Assembly: GCA_964354255.1 (NCBI GenBank) | Contig: CAYGYX010000005.1 | Span: 4,940-68,939 of the forward strand | Origin: VGBK01 sp964354255 | GTDB lineage: Bacteria > Actinomycetota > Acidimicrobiia > Spongiisociales > UBA11373 | DNA length: 64,000 bases | Reading direction: 5' to 3' | Shown: in pieces, positions 46,053-54,096 of the stretch | How the letters are laid out: every line of letters starts with the position of its first letter | How positions within the stretch are numbered: position 1 is the stretch's first letter | Made by a program: the position numbers and the translations under genes | The notes under the pieces: model-generated | What the model was told of the DNA's origin: nothing | Databases searched by the model: none | The model's input: the letters and a program-made list of their open reading frames with translations, nothing else

Positions 46053-46058
46053 GGAGGC

Positions 46059-46173
46059 GACCGGGCCGGACCCCCGGTCGCGTCACAGCCTGAGCCCGGG
46101 TCAGATGACCCCCGGCGAGCGCCGGGCCTCTAGCCCTTCACCGCCCCGGCGTCGGGCACCAGAGGCTGGTGCC
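46059..46173 (+). other. Structured intergenic leader before the DNA methyltransferase
   Basis: Four consecutive hairpins: 46059-46065 with 46073-46079 (GACCGGG), 46098-46103 with 46106-46111 (GGGTCA), 46111-46117 with 46120-46126 (CCCGGCG), and 46155-46162 with 46166-46173 (GGCACCAG). The second and third share a base. The gap has no gene. It may be a terminator plus leader structure, or an RNA element; high GC content makes chance stems likely. Confidence 0.35.
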
Positions 46174-46229
46174 GGGCCGATTTCCGCGGCTCCTGTGGAT
46201 AAGTCGACTACGGTGACGCACGGCCCCAG

Positions 46230-47117
46230 GTGGAGACGCGCGTGTCAACAGAGACTGCCTCATTCGGTGCGGGGAAGCGGGAAGGGCATGACGCCCGCCG
46301 CTTCTATGCCCGGCGCATGCTCCATCGGGCGTCCCCGGTGCGGGCAGGCGAGCCGGTGCCGCCGCCCCCCGAGGTGCTCGACCGCCTCATCTGCCATTCG
46401 TCGGAGTGCATGGGGGAACTGCCCGACGACTGTGTCTCGCTCATGGTCACCTCGCCCCCCTACAACGTGGGCAAGGACTACGACGTCGACCTGAGCCTCG
46501 AGGAGTACCTCGGCCTGCTGCGCCGGATACTCACCGAGACCCACCGGGTGCTCGAACCGGGGGGGCGGGCGGCGGTTAACGTGGCCAACCTGGGCCGCCG
46601 TCCCTACCTCGCCCTGAACCACCGGGTGGCGGCCCTGTTCGAGGAGATCGGCTTCCTGCTCCGCGGGGAGATCGTCTGGCAGAAGGCCCAGGGGGCGGCC
46701 GGTTCCTGCGCCTGGGGGTCCTGGTGCTCGGCCCGCAACCCCACGCTGCGCGACGTCCACGAGTACGTGGTGGTGGCCAGCAAGGGTTCCTTCCGCCGGC
46801 AGCGCCTCGGGGAGGACACCATCTCCCGCCAGGATTTCCTGGACGCCACGGTGTCGGTGTGGAGCATCGCCCCCGCCTCGGCCCGCCGCATCGGCCACCC
46901 GGCGCCGTTCCCCGTCGAGTTGCCGCGGCGGCTCATCGAGCTCTACACCTTCCGCGGGGACCTGGTGCTCGACCCCTTCATGGGTTCGGGATCGACCGCG
47001 GTGGCCGCCGTCGAGAGCGGGCGCTACTACGTGGGCTACGAGACCGAGCCGGCCTACCTGGAGATCGCCCGGGCCCGCCTCGCCGCGGTCGGGGAGCAGG
47101 TGCCGGCCGGCCGGTAG
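46230..47117 (+). CDS. Orphan beta-class DNA methyltransferase (N6-adenine or N4-cytosine)
   Basis: 295 residues from GTG at 46230 (GTG at 46242 is an alternative). Catalytic motif IV TSPPYN is at 74-79 and precedes the SAM-binding motif I DPFMGSGST at 248-256, the beta-class order. A target-recognition-like stretch GSCAWGSWCSARNPTLRDVHEYVVVASKG lies between. No restriction endonuclease is next to it, so it probably acts as a solitary regulator or epigenetic mark. The motif alone cannot separate adenine from cytosine methylation. An unusually structured leader precedes it. Confidence 0.9.
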   Translation: METRVSTETASFGAGKREGHDARRFYARRMLHRASPVRAGEPVPPPPEVLDRLICHSSECMGELPDDCVSLMVTSPPYNVGKDYDVDLSLEEYLGLLRRILTETHRVLEPGGRAAVNVANLGRRPYLALNHRVAALFEEIGFLLRGEIVWQKAQGAAGSCAWGSWCSARNPTLRDVHEYVVVASKGSFRRQRLGEDTISRQDFLDATVSVWSIAPASARRIGHPAPFPVELPRRLIELYTFRGDLVLDPFMGSGSTAVAAVESGRYYVGYETEPAYLEIARARLAAVGEQVPAGR

Positions 47118-47168
47118 CGGCCCGGCATCGGCACCCCGAAGCAAGCGCTCGCGTTAGGGTGATGGGCC

Positions 47169-48068
47169 GTGGAGCCCGTCATCCGCTTCGAAGGCCTCAC
47201 CAAGTTCTACGGCAAACACCGGGGGGTAGTCGACCTCGATCTCGAGGTCTACCCGGGCGAGGTGTTCGGCTACCTCGGGCCCAACGGGGCGGGGAAGACC
47301 ACCACCATCCGGCTCCTCCTCGATTTCATCCGGCCCACCCGGGGGCAGGCGGTGGTGCTCGGAGGTGACCCCCGCACCGACGGGCCCCGCTTGCGCCGGG
47401 AAGTGGGCTACCTGGCCGGCGACCCGGCCCTGTATCGGAAGATGACCGGGCGGCAGCTGCTCACCTACCTGGGACACCTGCGGGGTATGCCGAGCCTCGC
47501 CCCGGCCGAGGACCTGGCCGAGCGCCTGGAGTTGGACCTCGAGCGCCCCATCGGCGACCTGTCGCGGGGCAACCGCCAGAAGGTGGCGGTGGTGCAGGCG
47601 CTCATGCACTCCCCTCGCCTGCTGGTGCTCGACGAGCCGACGGCCGGCCTGGACCCGCTGATGCAGCGGGTGTTCTACCGTCTGGTGGCCGAGGCGAAAG
47701 AGGAGGGGCGCACCGTGTTCCTCTCCTCGCACGTGCTGTCGGAGGTGGAGCGTATCGCCGACCGGGTGGGCATCGTGCGGGAAGGCCGCCTGGTGGTGGT
47801 GGAGGGCCTCGAGCAGTTGAAGGCCAAGGCGCTGCGCCGCCTGGAGATCCACTTTGCCGGGCCGATCCCGCGGGAGGAGTTCGCCACCCTGCCCGGCGTG
47901 CAAGACGTGGTGGTAGAGGACGGTGTGCTCACCTGCACCGCGGTGGGGTCGATCGACCGCCTGGTGAAGGCGGCCGCCCGCTACGAGGTGACCAACGTGG
48001 TCAGCCACGAGGCCGACCTGGAGGAGCTGTTCCTGCGCTACTACGAGGGGGCCGGCGATGCTGCATAG
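47169..48068 (+). CDS. ABC transporter ATP-binding protein
   Basis: 299 residues. Walker A GPNGAGKTTT, signature LSRGNRQK, Walker B LLVLDEPTAGLDP and the switch His in VFLSSHVLSEVERIAD. The C-terminal extension (residues 215-299) is typical of the DRR/CcmA-type exporter ATPases. It overlaps the permease gene by 11 bp. The substrate is unknown; drug or lipid export is usual. Confidence 0.95.
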   Translation: MEPVIRFEGLTKFYGKHRGVVDLDLEVYPGEVFGYLGPNGAGKTTTIRLLLDFIRPTRGQAVVLGGDPRTDGPRLRREVGYLAGDPALYRKMTGRQLLTYLGHLRGMPSLAPAEDLAERLELDLERPIGDLSRGNRQKVAVVQALMHSPRLLVLDEPTAGLDPLMQRVFYRLVAEAKEEGRTVFLSSHVLSEVERIADRVGIVREGRLVVVEGLEQLKAKALRRLEIHFAGPIPREEFATLPGVQDVVVEDGVLTCTAVGSIDRLVKAAARYEVTNVVSHEADLEELFLRYYEGAGDAA

Positions 48069-48864
48069 CGTCTTCGGGGCCGCGATGTGGAGCCGCCGCC
48101 GCAGCCTGGCCTGGTGGATCGGCGGGTGCTTCGTGTACCTGCTGTTCCTGGGCAGCGCCTTCCCCACCCTGCAGGACAACGCCGCCGATTTCGAAAGGAT
48201 GCTCGACAGCTACCCGGAGGCGCTGCGGGCCATGTTCAACATGGTCGAAGGGGTGTCGCTGAGCACCGGACCGGGGTTCCTGCACATGGAGCTGTTCTCC
48301 TTCGTCCTCCCCCTGCTCCTCATGGTCTTCGCCATCGGCTTCGGGGCCCGGGCCATCGCCGGGGAGGAGGAAGAGGGGACCCTCGACCTGCTGCTCTCCG
48401 GGCCGATCACCCGCCGCCGGGTGCTCGCCGAGCAGTTCGCCGCCATGGCCGCGGCCACCTTCTTGCTCGGCCTGGTGATGTTCGCCGCCATCCTCGCGGG
48501 CGGGGCGGCCTTCGGCATGGGCCTGGTGCCGGGGCGGCTGGCGGCGGCCACGTTCACCGCGGTGCTCATTGCCCTGGTCTTCGGGGCGCTGGCCCTGGCG
48601 GTGGGCTCCATCACCGGGGGCCGGGCCGTGGCTATCGCGGTAGCCGGGGCGACGGCGCTGGCCGCCTACCTGGTGTTCTCCCTGGCCGACGTGGTGAGCT
48701 GGCTGGGCACGGTGCAGAAGGCCTCCCCCTGGTACTACTACGCCGAATCCGCCCCCCTGCTCCGCGGCCTGGAGTGGTCCCACGCCGGCGTGCTCGCTGC
48801 CATCGTGGTGGCCGTGCCGGTGGCGGGCGGGGTGGTGCTGGACCGGCGCGACCTGGCGGTCTAG
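48058..48864 (+). CDS. ABC exporter permease
   Basis: 268 residues, about six membrane helices (WWIGGCFVYLLFLGSAFP, FSFVLPLLLMVFAIGFGARA, FLLGLVMFAAILAGGAAF, VLAAIVVAVPVAGGVVL). AIAGEEEEGTLDLLLSGPITRRR is the ABC-2-type permease hallmark between helices 2 and 3. It forms the exporter with the preceding ATPase, 11-bp overlap. Confidence 0.93.
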   Translation: MLHSVFGAAMWSRRRSLAWWIGGCFVYLLFLGSAFPTLQDNAADFERMLDSYPEALRAMFNMVEGVSLSTGPGFLHMELFSFVLPLLLMVFAIGFGARAIAGEEEEGTLDLLLSGPITRRRVLAEQFAAMAAATFLLGLVMFAAILAGGAAFGMGLVPGRLAAATFTAVLIALVFGALALAVGSITGGRAVAIAVAGATALAAYLVFSLADVVSWLGTVQKASPWYYYAESAPLLRGLEWSHAGVLAAIVVAVPVAGGVVLDRRDLAV

Positions 48865-49439
48865 CCGCGCCGAAGGCATCGCCTCCGCAGCAGCAGGACG
48901 GTGGCCAGGGGCCACACCCAGGCCAGGTCGCCCGGTCCGCCGGGCCCGCTGCGCGCCTCGGTGCGGCGGATGCGAACCAGGCGGTACTTGGCGGTGATCT
49001 CGGCGAGGCGATCGTCGGGCAGACGGGGGCTGACGCCGAAGGCGTAGGCGGCGAACCCGCTGCCGATGATCACCTGGCGCAGCACGCGGAGGCGGTCGGG
49101 ATGGTCGCTGGCCTCTTCGGCCACCCCGGCCCACCAGCCGTCGGGCATCCACACCTCGACGCCGGGGTCGGCTTTGACGTTGCGGTACCAGTCCGAGATC
49201 GCCCCGAACCCGGCGAGCACGTAGAGATCGCCGTCCACCACGGCGAAGTTGAGGGGCGTGCGTCGGGCAAGGCCGCTCTTTCGTCCCTGGTGGGTGAGCA
49301 CCAGGATCTGGCCGGTGATCCGCGGCCAGGGCTGGAGCCACCAGCCGAGGCCGAGGCGGAACATCACCACCATGAACCGGTTGAGGTAGCGGAAGCCCTG
49401 CCGGAAGCGCTCCTCGATCCGGGGGCTGGAGAAGGTCAT
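48861..49439 (-). CDS. F420-dependent nitroreductase-family (Ddn-like) protein with membrane tail
   Basis: 192 residues from ATG at 49439. The core pattern of the deazaflavin-dependent family: ILVLTHQGRKSGLARRTPLNFAVVDGDLYVLAGFGA, SDWYRNVKADPGVEVWMPDGWWAG. The C-terminus has an extra hydrophobic stretch (DLAWVWPLATVLLLRRR) that could be a membrane anchor. Ddn-type enzymes use reduced F420 and are mostly actinobacterial. Natural substrate unknown; quinones are suggested for relatives. The frame is open 207 nt further upstream, but that stretch does not resemble the family. Confidence 0.9.
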   Translation of the reverse strand: MTFSSPRIEERFRQGFRYLNRFMVVMFRLGLGWWLQPWPRITGQILVLTHQGRKSGLARRTPLNFAVVDGDLYVLAGFGAISDWYRNVKADPGVEVWMPDGWWAGVAEEASDHPDRLRVLRQVIIGSGFAAYAFGVSPRLPDDRLAEITAKYRLVRIRRTEARSGPGGPGDLAWVWPLATVLLLRRRCLRRG

Positions 49440-49810
49440 GCCGTCCCTCCACGATGGGGCCATCGGGTAGTCTCGCCGCCTCAGCGCGCCGGCGCCAGGG
49501 CCGATGGGCAGGGGGGAGAGGAGCGAACGGCTCGGTCGGCAGCTGCCGCCGGCCAGGGGCCCTTCAGCCAGTCGGCCAGCACCCAGGGCACCAGGGACGC
49601 CCAGGGCAGGGCGATCACTGCCGGGGAGAGGACCACGGCGGCGCAAGCCCAGAGGAGGCGCCTACGGGGCAGGCGGCGGCTGCCCAGAGGGCGGCGTGGG
49701 CGTTAGGGTGCGCCATTGCCCGCGTCGACTGGGCGGGGGCGCGCTCCTGGGTGTCCAGGCAGCGGAGGGCAGGGCGGGCCGCCTCGCCAGCCGGGAAAGG
49801 CGGGGCCGGG
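49440..49810. other. 371-bp intergenic space without a supported gene
   Basis: Between the Ddn-like start and the stop of the glycoside hydrolase. The only notable frame is a minus-strand GTG at 49636 to TGA at 49481 (51 codons) with a hydrophobic stretch VIALPWASLVPWVLADW. A TAA closes that frame upstream and no start precedes the hydrophobic part other than the GTG. It may be a gene remnant. Confidence 0.4.
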
Positions 49811-50953
49811 TCAGGGAGTGGCGAAGCGCAACTCGCCCAGGACGTCCTCGTTCTCGCCGACGTACTGCCCGAACACGGCGGCGAGCGCGGGGTTGTCTTG
49901 CACCCGCATGGTGGTGTCGTGGTCGGGGTCGTCATCGTTCTCCCAGTGCTCGTTCCACCACGAGATGGCCACGACCTGGGGCCAGCGCCCCTGGGTGAGA
50001 TCGGCCAGGGCCGCCTCGGCCCATTCCGCCTGGTCGCAGAGCGGGTTCCCGGCGGTGACCCCGAACTCCAGGAGAACGATGGGCTTGTCGGGCGCGATCT
50101 TGCGGAGCCGCGGGTAGGCGGCGTCCATGGTGTCGCGGAAGGGCTGGCACCAGTCGTCCAGCGGCGTCTGTGCCCCGTAGACGCTCACCCCCACCCAGTC
50201 CACATACGCCGGCCCGGGGTAGTAGCTCTCGAGGCGGTTCCACCACACCTGCGGCCAATCGTCGCCGTTGGCATGGAAGACCCACGTGATGTTGCCGGCG
50301 CCTTCGGCGCGCATCAGGTCGATGATGTGGCGGTAGGCGTGGCGGAACCGCTCCGGGCCGTCGGGACGGTTCGGGTTCCCGTAGCCGGCCTTGGCGCCGG
50401 CGCCGTTCCACCGGCCGTTCCAGGGGAACCAGCGGCCGTTGGCCTCGGTGCCGTACTCGACGATGATCGGCGAGCCGAAGTCCCGCGCTCCCCGCGCCCA
50501 GGCCCGCAGGTCGTCGTCGAAGCGGCCGGCCAGGATGTGGTCGAGGGCGAAGGAGGGGTCGGGCAACTCGGGGGATCGGTCGCGCAGCATGAGGCGAATG
50601 TAGGGCGTCGCCCCGTGGTCGCGTATCCAGGTGGCGGTCTTCAGCGGGAATGAGCGGTCGCGATACCAGTTGTGGGAGAAGTAGACCCAGGCCGCGGTTT
50701 TCCCCACCACTGCCTCGTAAGAGGTGAGGTCGCCGAGGCGGAGGTCGTCTTCGGCGCCGCTGCGCCCCCCGGGGTATACGGCGTGGTATAGGTTGCCTGC
50801 CGGTGGGGGGAGGATGGTGGAAGCAGGAGCGGCGGCGACTGCCGGGGGAGCACCTCCCGCCACGGGGCTGAAGGCGAGAGCGCCGGCGAGCGTCGCCGCC
50901 CCCAGTCGGGCGCGGAGGGTGGAGCGTACGGACCGATGCTGGTGTGGTGGCAC
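49811..50953 (-). CDS. Secreted glycoside hydrolase, GH26 (beta-mannanase)-like
   Basis: 380 residues. A signal peptide (LGAATLAGALAFSPVAGGAPPAVAA) precedes a TIM-barrel domain. YGTEANGRWFPWNG holds the general acid/base Glu, matching the E-x-N-G-x-W-F-W pattern of GH26, and IVLLEFGVTAG holds the nucleophile Glu. ITWVFHANGDDWPQVWWNRLESYYPGPAYVDWVGVSVYG is typical of the clan. Predicted to cut mannan or related beta-glycans outside the cell. Neighbours do not reveal the substrate. Confidence 0.85.
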   Translation of the reverse strand: MPPHQHRSVRSTLRARLGAATLAGALAFSPVAGGAPPAVAAAPASTILPPPAGNLYHAVYPGGRSGAEDDLRLGDLTSYEAVVGKTAAWVYFSHNWYRDRSFPLKTATWIRDHGATPYIRLMLRDRSPELPDPSFALDHILAGRFDDDLRAWARGARDFGSPIIVEYGTEANGRWFPWNGRWNGAGAKAGYGNPNRPDGPERFRHAYRHIIDLMRAEGAGNITWVFHANGDDWPQVWWNRLESYYPGPAYVDWVGVSVYGAQTPLDDWCQPFRDTMDAAYPRLRKIAPDKPIVLLEFGVTAGNPLCDQAEWAEAALADLTQGRWPQVVAISWWNEHWENDDDPDHDTTMRVQDNPALAAVFGQYVGENEDVLGELRFATP

Positions 50954-51014
50954 CGGGCCGAGTGTATGGGCGGCGGAGCGCTTCCTGAGCCGGGGAGGGC
51001 GGTGGTCCCGGGGC

Positions 51015-51410
51015 TCACCCCTGGGCGGGGGAGGCGCACGCCGCGGCGGCGATGACTCGCCCCCCGACCACCGACCCCAGTAACCCGGGCGGGAACGGCT
51101 GGTGCACGGTGACGCACACCCGGGCGGTTCCCGCCTCGGCCGAGGCGACCCGCCCGGTGCGGGGCCGGGCGGCCAGGGCGGCGGCCACTGCCTCCTCTTC
51201 GGCGAGGGTGGGGTCGAGGAGCAGCCGGCCCTCGTAGGCCTCAGCAGGGTCGATGGCCGCCGCCCCGGCCTCGGCTCCGGCGTCGGCGGCGAAGGAGGCC
51301 TCGCGCCAGGCCGCCCCGCAACGGCCCACGTCGACGGCCAGGGTCACCGCGAGCGCTCCCCCCAGCAGGAGCAGGGCGAGGATGGGCAGGACCGTTCCCT
51401 TATCGCTCAA
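51015..51410 (-). CDS. TadG/TadE-like pilus-associated membrane protein, last gene of the Tad operon
   Basis: 131 residues from TTG at 51410, with the start 11 bp inside the previous gene. N-terminal DKGTVLPILALLLLGGALAVTLAVDVGR resembles the single-helix prepilin-like segment of TadG or Rv3654c-type proteins, and RCGAAWREASFAADAGAEAGAAAIDP is common in that group. It should be anchored with most of its body outside. It closes the Tad operon. Confidence 0.75.
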   Translation of the reverse strand: MSDKGTVLPILALLLLGGALAVTLAVDVGRCGAAWREASFAADAGAEAGAAAIDPAEAYEGRLLLDPTLAEEEAVAAALAARPRTGRVASAEAGTARVCVTVHQPFPPGLLGSVVGGRVIAAAACASPAQG

Positions 51411-51756
51411 GGTTGCTCCGGTAGGGGCTGATCGGCGCGGCGGCCCGGCCCACCACCAGCCGGGAGACCGCCCCGTCGGGGCCGGCGAGGGCGACTCGAA
51501 GGCGAACGACGGTGGACAGGCTGTTGCCCGCGATGCCGGTGGAGATACTTTCGGCTTCGGGGGCGAGAGCCCGGGCCAGGGTGGCGGCGAGGGCGGCGTC
51601 GCCGTGCCGGGCCGCCCAGGTGGCGGCGACGGCCGCCGCCTCGGCGGCGGTCTCCCCGGCCGCCTGCAGGCGGCAGGCGGCGAGCGCTCCCTGCAGGAGG
51701 AGGGCCGTGACCAGGGCGGCCACCAGCGTGTCGATGAGGGCGCTTCCTCGGCTCAC
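51400..51756 (-). CDS. TadE-like minor pseudopilin
   Basis: 118 residues. SRGSALIDTLVAALVTALLLQGALAACRLQAAGETAAEAA is the short-leader hydrophobic N-terminus of TadE-like pseudopilins, except that position 5 after the Gly is Asp rather than Glu. Start GTG overlaps the upstream stop as GTGA. The C-terminal beta-rich part is exposed. Confidence 0.7.
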   Translation of the reverse strand: MSRGSALIDTLVAALVTALLLQGALAACRLQAAGETAAEAAAVAATWAARHGDAALAATLARALAPEAESISTGIAGNSLSTVVRLRVALAGPDGAVSRLVVGRAAAPISPYRSNLER

Positions 51757-52121
51757 GGCGGCACCACCCGGGGGAAGGCGGCCTGCACCGCGATGGTGAT
51801 CGGCACCCAGTCCGGGCCCGGGGGCAGCCAGCGGAAGCAGGCGGCGGCCAGAGCCTCTTCGTCTTCCAGCCGAACTTCCACCTGCAGGTCGCGTGCCCCG
51901 GGGAGGGCGGCGGCCAGGTCGACGGCGAGCCGGGCCTCCTCGGCCCCGGCGTCGGCTCCGGGACGGGCGGCCCGCCGGGCGCCGGCGCTCACCGCCGCCT
52001 CGGCGGCGTGGCGGGCGGTGGCCGCCCCGACCACCTGGATGATGAGGGCGAGGAGGAGGAAGGCGACCGCCAGGCCGGCCATCCCCTCGATGACGGCCGA
52101 ACCCCGATCTAGGAGAAGAAG
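51753..52121 (-). CDS. TadE-like pseudopilin, start unresolved
   Basis: About 120 residues. DRGSAVIEGMAGLAVAFLLLALIIQVVGAA is the type IV-like N-terminus, to be cut after Gly with Glu5 in place. It overlaps the 3' end of flp in another frame. No ATG, GTG or TTG lies near the expected start; ATG at 52082 would delete the cleavage motif, and an ATG only at 52496 would span flp. The 5' end given is the first codon of the Leu-rich leader. A missed base or a rare start codon is likely. Confidence 0.6.
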   Translation of the reverse strand, partial: LLLLDRGSAVIEGMAGLAVAFLLLALIIQVVGAATARHAAEAAVSAGARRAARPGADAGAEEARLAVDLAAALPGARDLQVEVRLEDEEALAAACFRWLPPGPDWVPITIAVQAAFPRVVPP

Positions 52122-52294
52122 CCGGTCAGTTGGGTGGTGATGGCAGCCCAGACGTCGCGGGCGGTGGTGCGCACCTGGGGCAGGAGGAAGGCGACGACGA
52201 GCACGGCGATGGCCGCCATGCCCAGCCACTCCACGGTGGTGACCCCGCGGTCGTCGCGACGGCGGGCGGTGATCCAGGCGAGCGGTTGGAGCAC
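52109..52294 (-). CDS. flp: Flp-type major pilin
   Basis: 61 residues from GTG at 52294, preceded by AAAGGAG. The leader ends RRRDDRG and the mature part begins VTTVEWLGMAAIAVLVVAFLLPQV, giving the G-x4-E prepilin site with Glu5. Size and features match Flp pilins, cut by a TadV/CpaA peptidase, which is not encoded in the window. It comes after tadC, from which it is parted by a 186-bp duplicated segment. Confidence 0.85.
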   Translation of the reverse strand: MLQPLAWITARRRDDRGVTTVEWLGMAAIAVLVVAFLLPQVRTTARDVWAAITTQLTGFFS

Positions 52295-52306
52295 GGGCTT
52301 CTCCTT

Positions 52307-52678
52307 TCATGGGGCAGGGGAGGACAGGGCGGCGAGCCCGGTCAGGGTCGGGTACATGAGGAAGAGCAGGGTGACCGGCACCATGAGGGCCAGGATCGGG
52401 CCGTAGGCGGCCAGGGCGCGACGGCCCCCCTCGGCGGTGAGGTCGCGGGCCAGGGCCGCCCGGTAGTCGACGGCCAGGGCGGCGAGGGCGTCTCATGGGG
52501 CAGGGGAGGACAGGGCGGCGAGCCCGGTCAGGGTCGGGTACATGAGGAAGAGCAGGGTGACCGGCACCATGAGGGCCAGGATCGGGCCGTAGGCGGCCAG
52601 GGCGCGACGGCCCCCCTCGGCGGTGAGGTCGCGGGCCAGGGCCGCCCGGTAGTCGACGGCCAGGGCGGCGAGGGCGTC
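52307..52678. repeat. Exact 186-bp tandem duplication covering the 3' end of tadC
   Basis: Bases 52307-52492 and 52493-52678 are identical and adjacent. The second is the last 62 codons of tadC; the first is an extra copy lying after the tadC stop and before flp. tadC itself ends at 52493, so the duplicate is untranslated. It may be recent or an assembly artefact. Confidence 0.95.
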
Positions 52679-53293
52679 GGCGAGTCGGCCCCCGCTGCGG
52701 TGGGCGTGGCCGAGCAGGTCGTAGAGGCGTCCCGCCTCGGGATGGGCGCTGCGGGCGGCCGCCAGGTTGAGGGCCTCGGGGAGGCCGCAGCCGCCGCGGT
52801 GCTCGGCGGCGATGGTGCTCATCTCGGCGGCGGCCACTCCCTGCGAGGTGGCGGCGAAGTGCTCGACGGCGCCGACCACCGACTCCCCGGCGAGGACCGA
52901 CAGGGCCAGGGTGTCGGTCACGGTGGGCAGCTCCCGGCGCAGCCGGAGAGCCCGGGCCTCAGCCGCGTGCCGGCGGTGCAGCCGCTGCCCGAGGAGCCCG
53001 GCTCCGGCTCCGAGCGCCATTAGCGATGGCGTCGCCGTCTGCCCGGCCTCGACGAAGAGGTAGCCGGAGGCCAGCAGCCAGCCGGCGGCGGCCCCGGCCA
53101 GTGCTGCCCCGAGACGGAAGGTGACGGCGGCAGGCAGTCGGGCCTTCTGCCGCGCACGCCCGGGGAAAGGCATGGGGGAACCGGCCGCCGGTGCCAGGTA
53201 GGCGGCCAGATGCTCGGCGACGGCGAGGCGGCGGCCGGCGGTGCCGAGGAGGAAGATGGCCCCGGCGGTGAAGAGGGCGGCGAGGGCGCTCAC
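52493..53293 (-). CDS. tadC: Tad pilus inner-membrane protein TadC
   Basis: 266 residues from GTG at 53293, which overlaps the tadB stop as GTGA. T2SS F domain: RRELPTVTDTLALSVLAGESVVGAVEHFA, RSGGRLADALAALAVDYRAALARDLTAEGGRRALAAYGPILALMVPVTLLFLMYP. Four membrane helices are expected. With TadB it forms the platform that couples TadA to Flp assembly. The last 62 codons are repeated after its stop. Confidence 0.88.
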   Translation of the reverse strand: MSALAALFTAGAIFLLGTAGRRLAVAEHLAAYLAPAAGSPMPFPGRARQKARLPAAVTFRLGAALAGAAAGWLLASGYLFVEAGQTATPSLMALGAGAGLLGQRLHRRHAAEARALRLRRELPTVTDTLALSVLAGESVVGAVEHFAATSQGVAAAEMSTIAAEHRGGCGLPEALNLAAARSAHPEAGRLYDLLGHAHRSGGRLADALAALAVDYRAALARDLTAEGGRRALAAYGPILALMVPVTLLFLMYPTLTGLAALSSPAP

Positions 53294-54096
53294 GTGAAGA
53301 CTCTCGGCATGCGGGAGAGGCGGGCCGCGCGGCGCGACAGCCAGAAGCCGATGGTGGTGGCAGCGAGGCCGACCAGGACGACCATCGTCCCGGTCCGGGT
53401 GGAGTAGGCGGCGGCCGCCTGCGGGTTGGTGGCGGTGGTCAGCAGGAGCAGTGCCCAGGGGGCTCCCAGGGCCACCCCGGCGGTGAGGCGCTGCTCGGTG
53501 AGGGCGGCCTGGTGGGCGCGTCGTAGGCGCAGTTCGTCGGCTACGGAGGAGGCCAGGCCGGAGAGCACGGCGCCGACTCGCTCGCCGCCGATCCCGGCGG
53601 CGGCCGCCAGGGTGGTGAGCACCCGGTCGGCCAGCGGGTCGGCCCACTCGACCCGAACGGAGGCGAGGGTGGCGGCGTAGGGGCGGCCGGCCGACCGGCC
53701 CTCGGTCAGGCGCCGGCTGAGCCCGGCGAGACGGTCGTCGGCGCCGGCGGCCGCCACGGCGGTGGCCTCGGGCAGTGCCTCTCCGGCGGAGAGGCGGCCG
53801 CGGAGGGCGGCGAGGAAGTCCGGCCAGCGGCCCGCCGACTCTTCGACGGCCCGCCGGTGACGGGCGGCGGCGACCAGCGGCGGGGCGGCGAGCCCCATGG
53901 CGCCTACCGCCGCCACCATTGCCACGTTGCCGCCCAGGGCGATGGCGGCCACGCTCCCGGCGGCGCCGGTGGGCAGGGCGAGGGCGATGACCGCCGGCCG
54001 GGGTAGGGACAGGCGGGGGCGGGGCGAGGCGGGCAAGGGCAGCCCGGCCAGCGCCCAGGCGGCAGCGGCGGCGGCGAGAGCGGCCAGGCCCCTCAC
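53290..54096 (-). CDS. tadB: Tad pilus inner-membrane protein TadB
   Basis: 268 residues. Hydrophobic N-terminus (LAALAAAAAAWALAGLPLP) and T2SS F-type domain with RWPDFLAALRGRLSAGEALPEATAVAA and ADPLADRVLTTLAAAAGIGGERVGAVLSGLASSVADEL, then membrane helices near the end. GTGA overlaps with tadA (upstream) and tadC (downstream). Partner of TadC. Confidence 0.85.
   Translation of the reverse strand: MRGLAALAAAAAAWALAGLPLPASPRPRLSLPRPAVIALALPTGAAGSVAAIALGGNVAMVAAVGAMGLAAPPLVAAARHRRAVEESAGRWPDFLAALRGRLSAGEALPEATAVAAAGADDRLAGLSRRLTEGRSAGRPYAATLASVRVEWADPLADRVLTTLAAAAGIGGERVGAVLSGLASSVADELRLRRAHQAALTEQRLTAGVALGAPWALLLLTTATNPQAAAAYSTRTGTMVVLVGLAATTIGFWLSRRAARLSRMPRVFT

Noticed and set aside
46081..46180. 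Possible tRNA gene in a hairpin-rich stretch
   Set aside because: Stems do not fit a cloverleaf and no T-loop GTTCGAATC-type string is present.
51753..52496. Extended TadE frame starting at 52496
   Set aside because: Would run over flp and the tandem copy; only the last 120 residues look like a protein.
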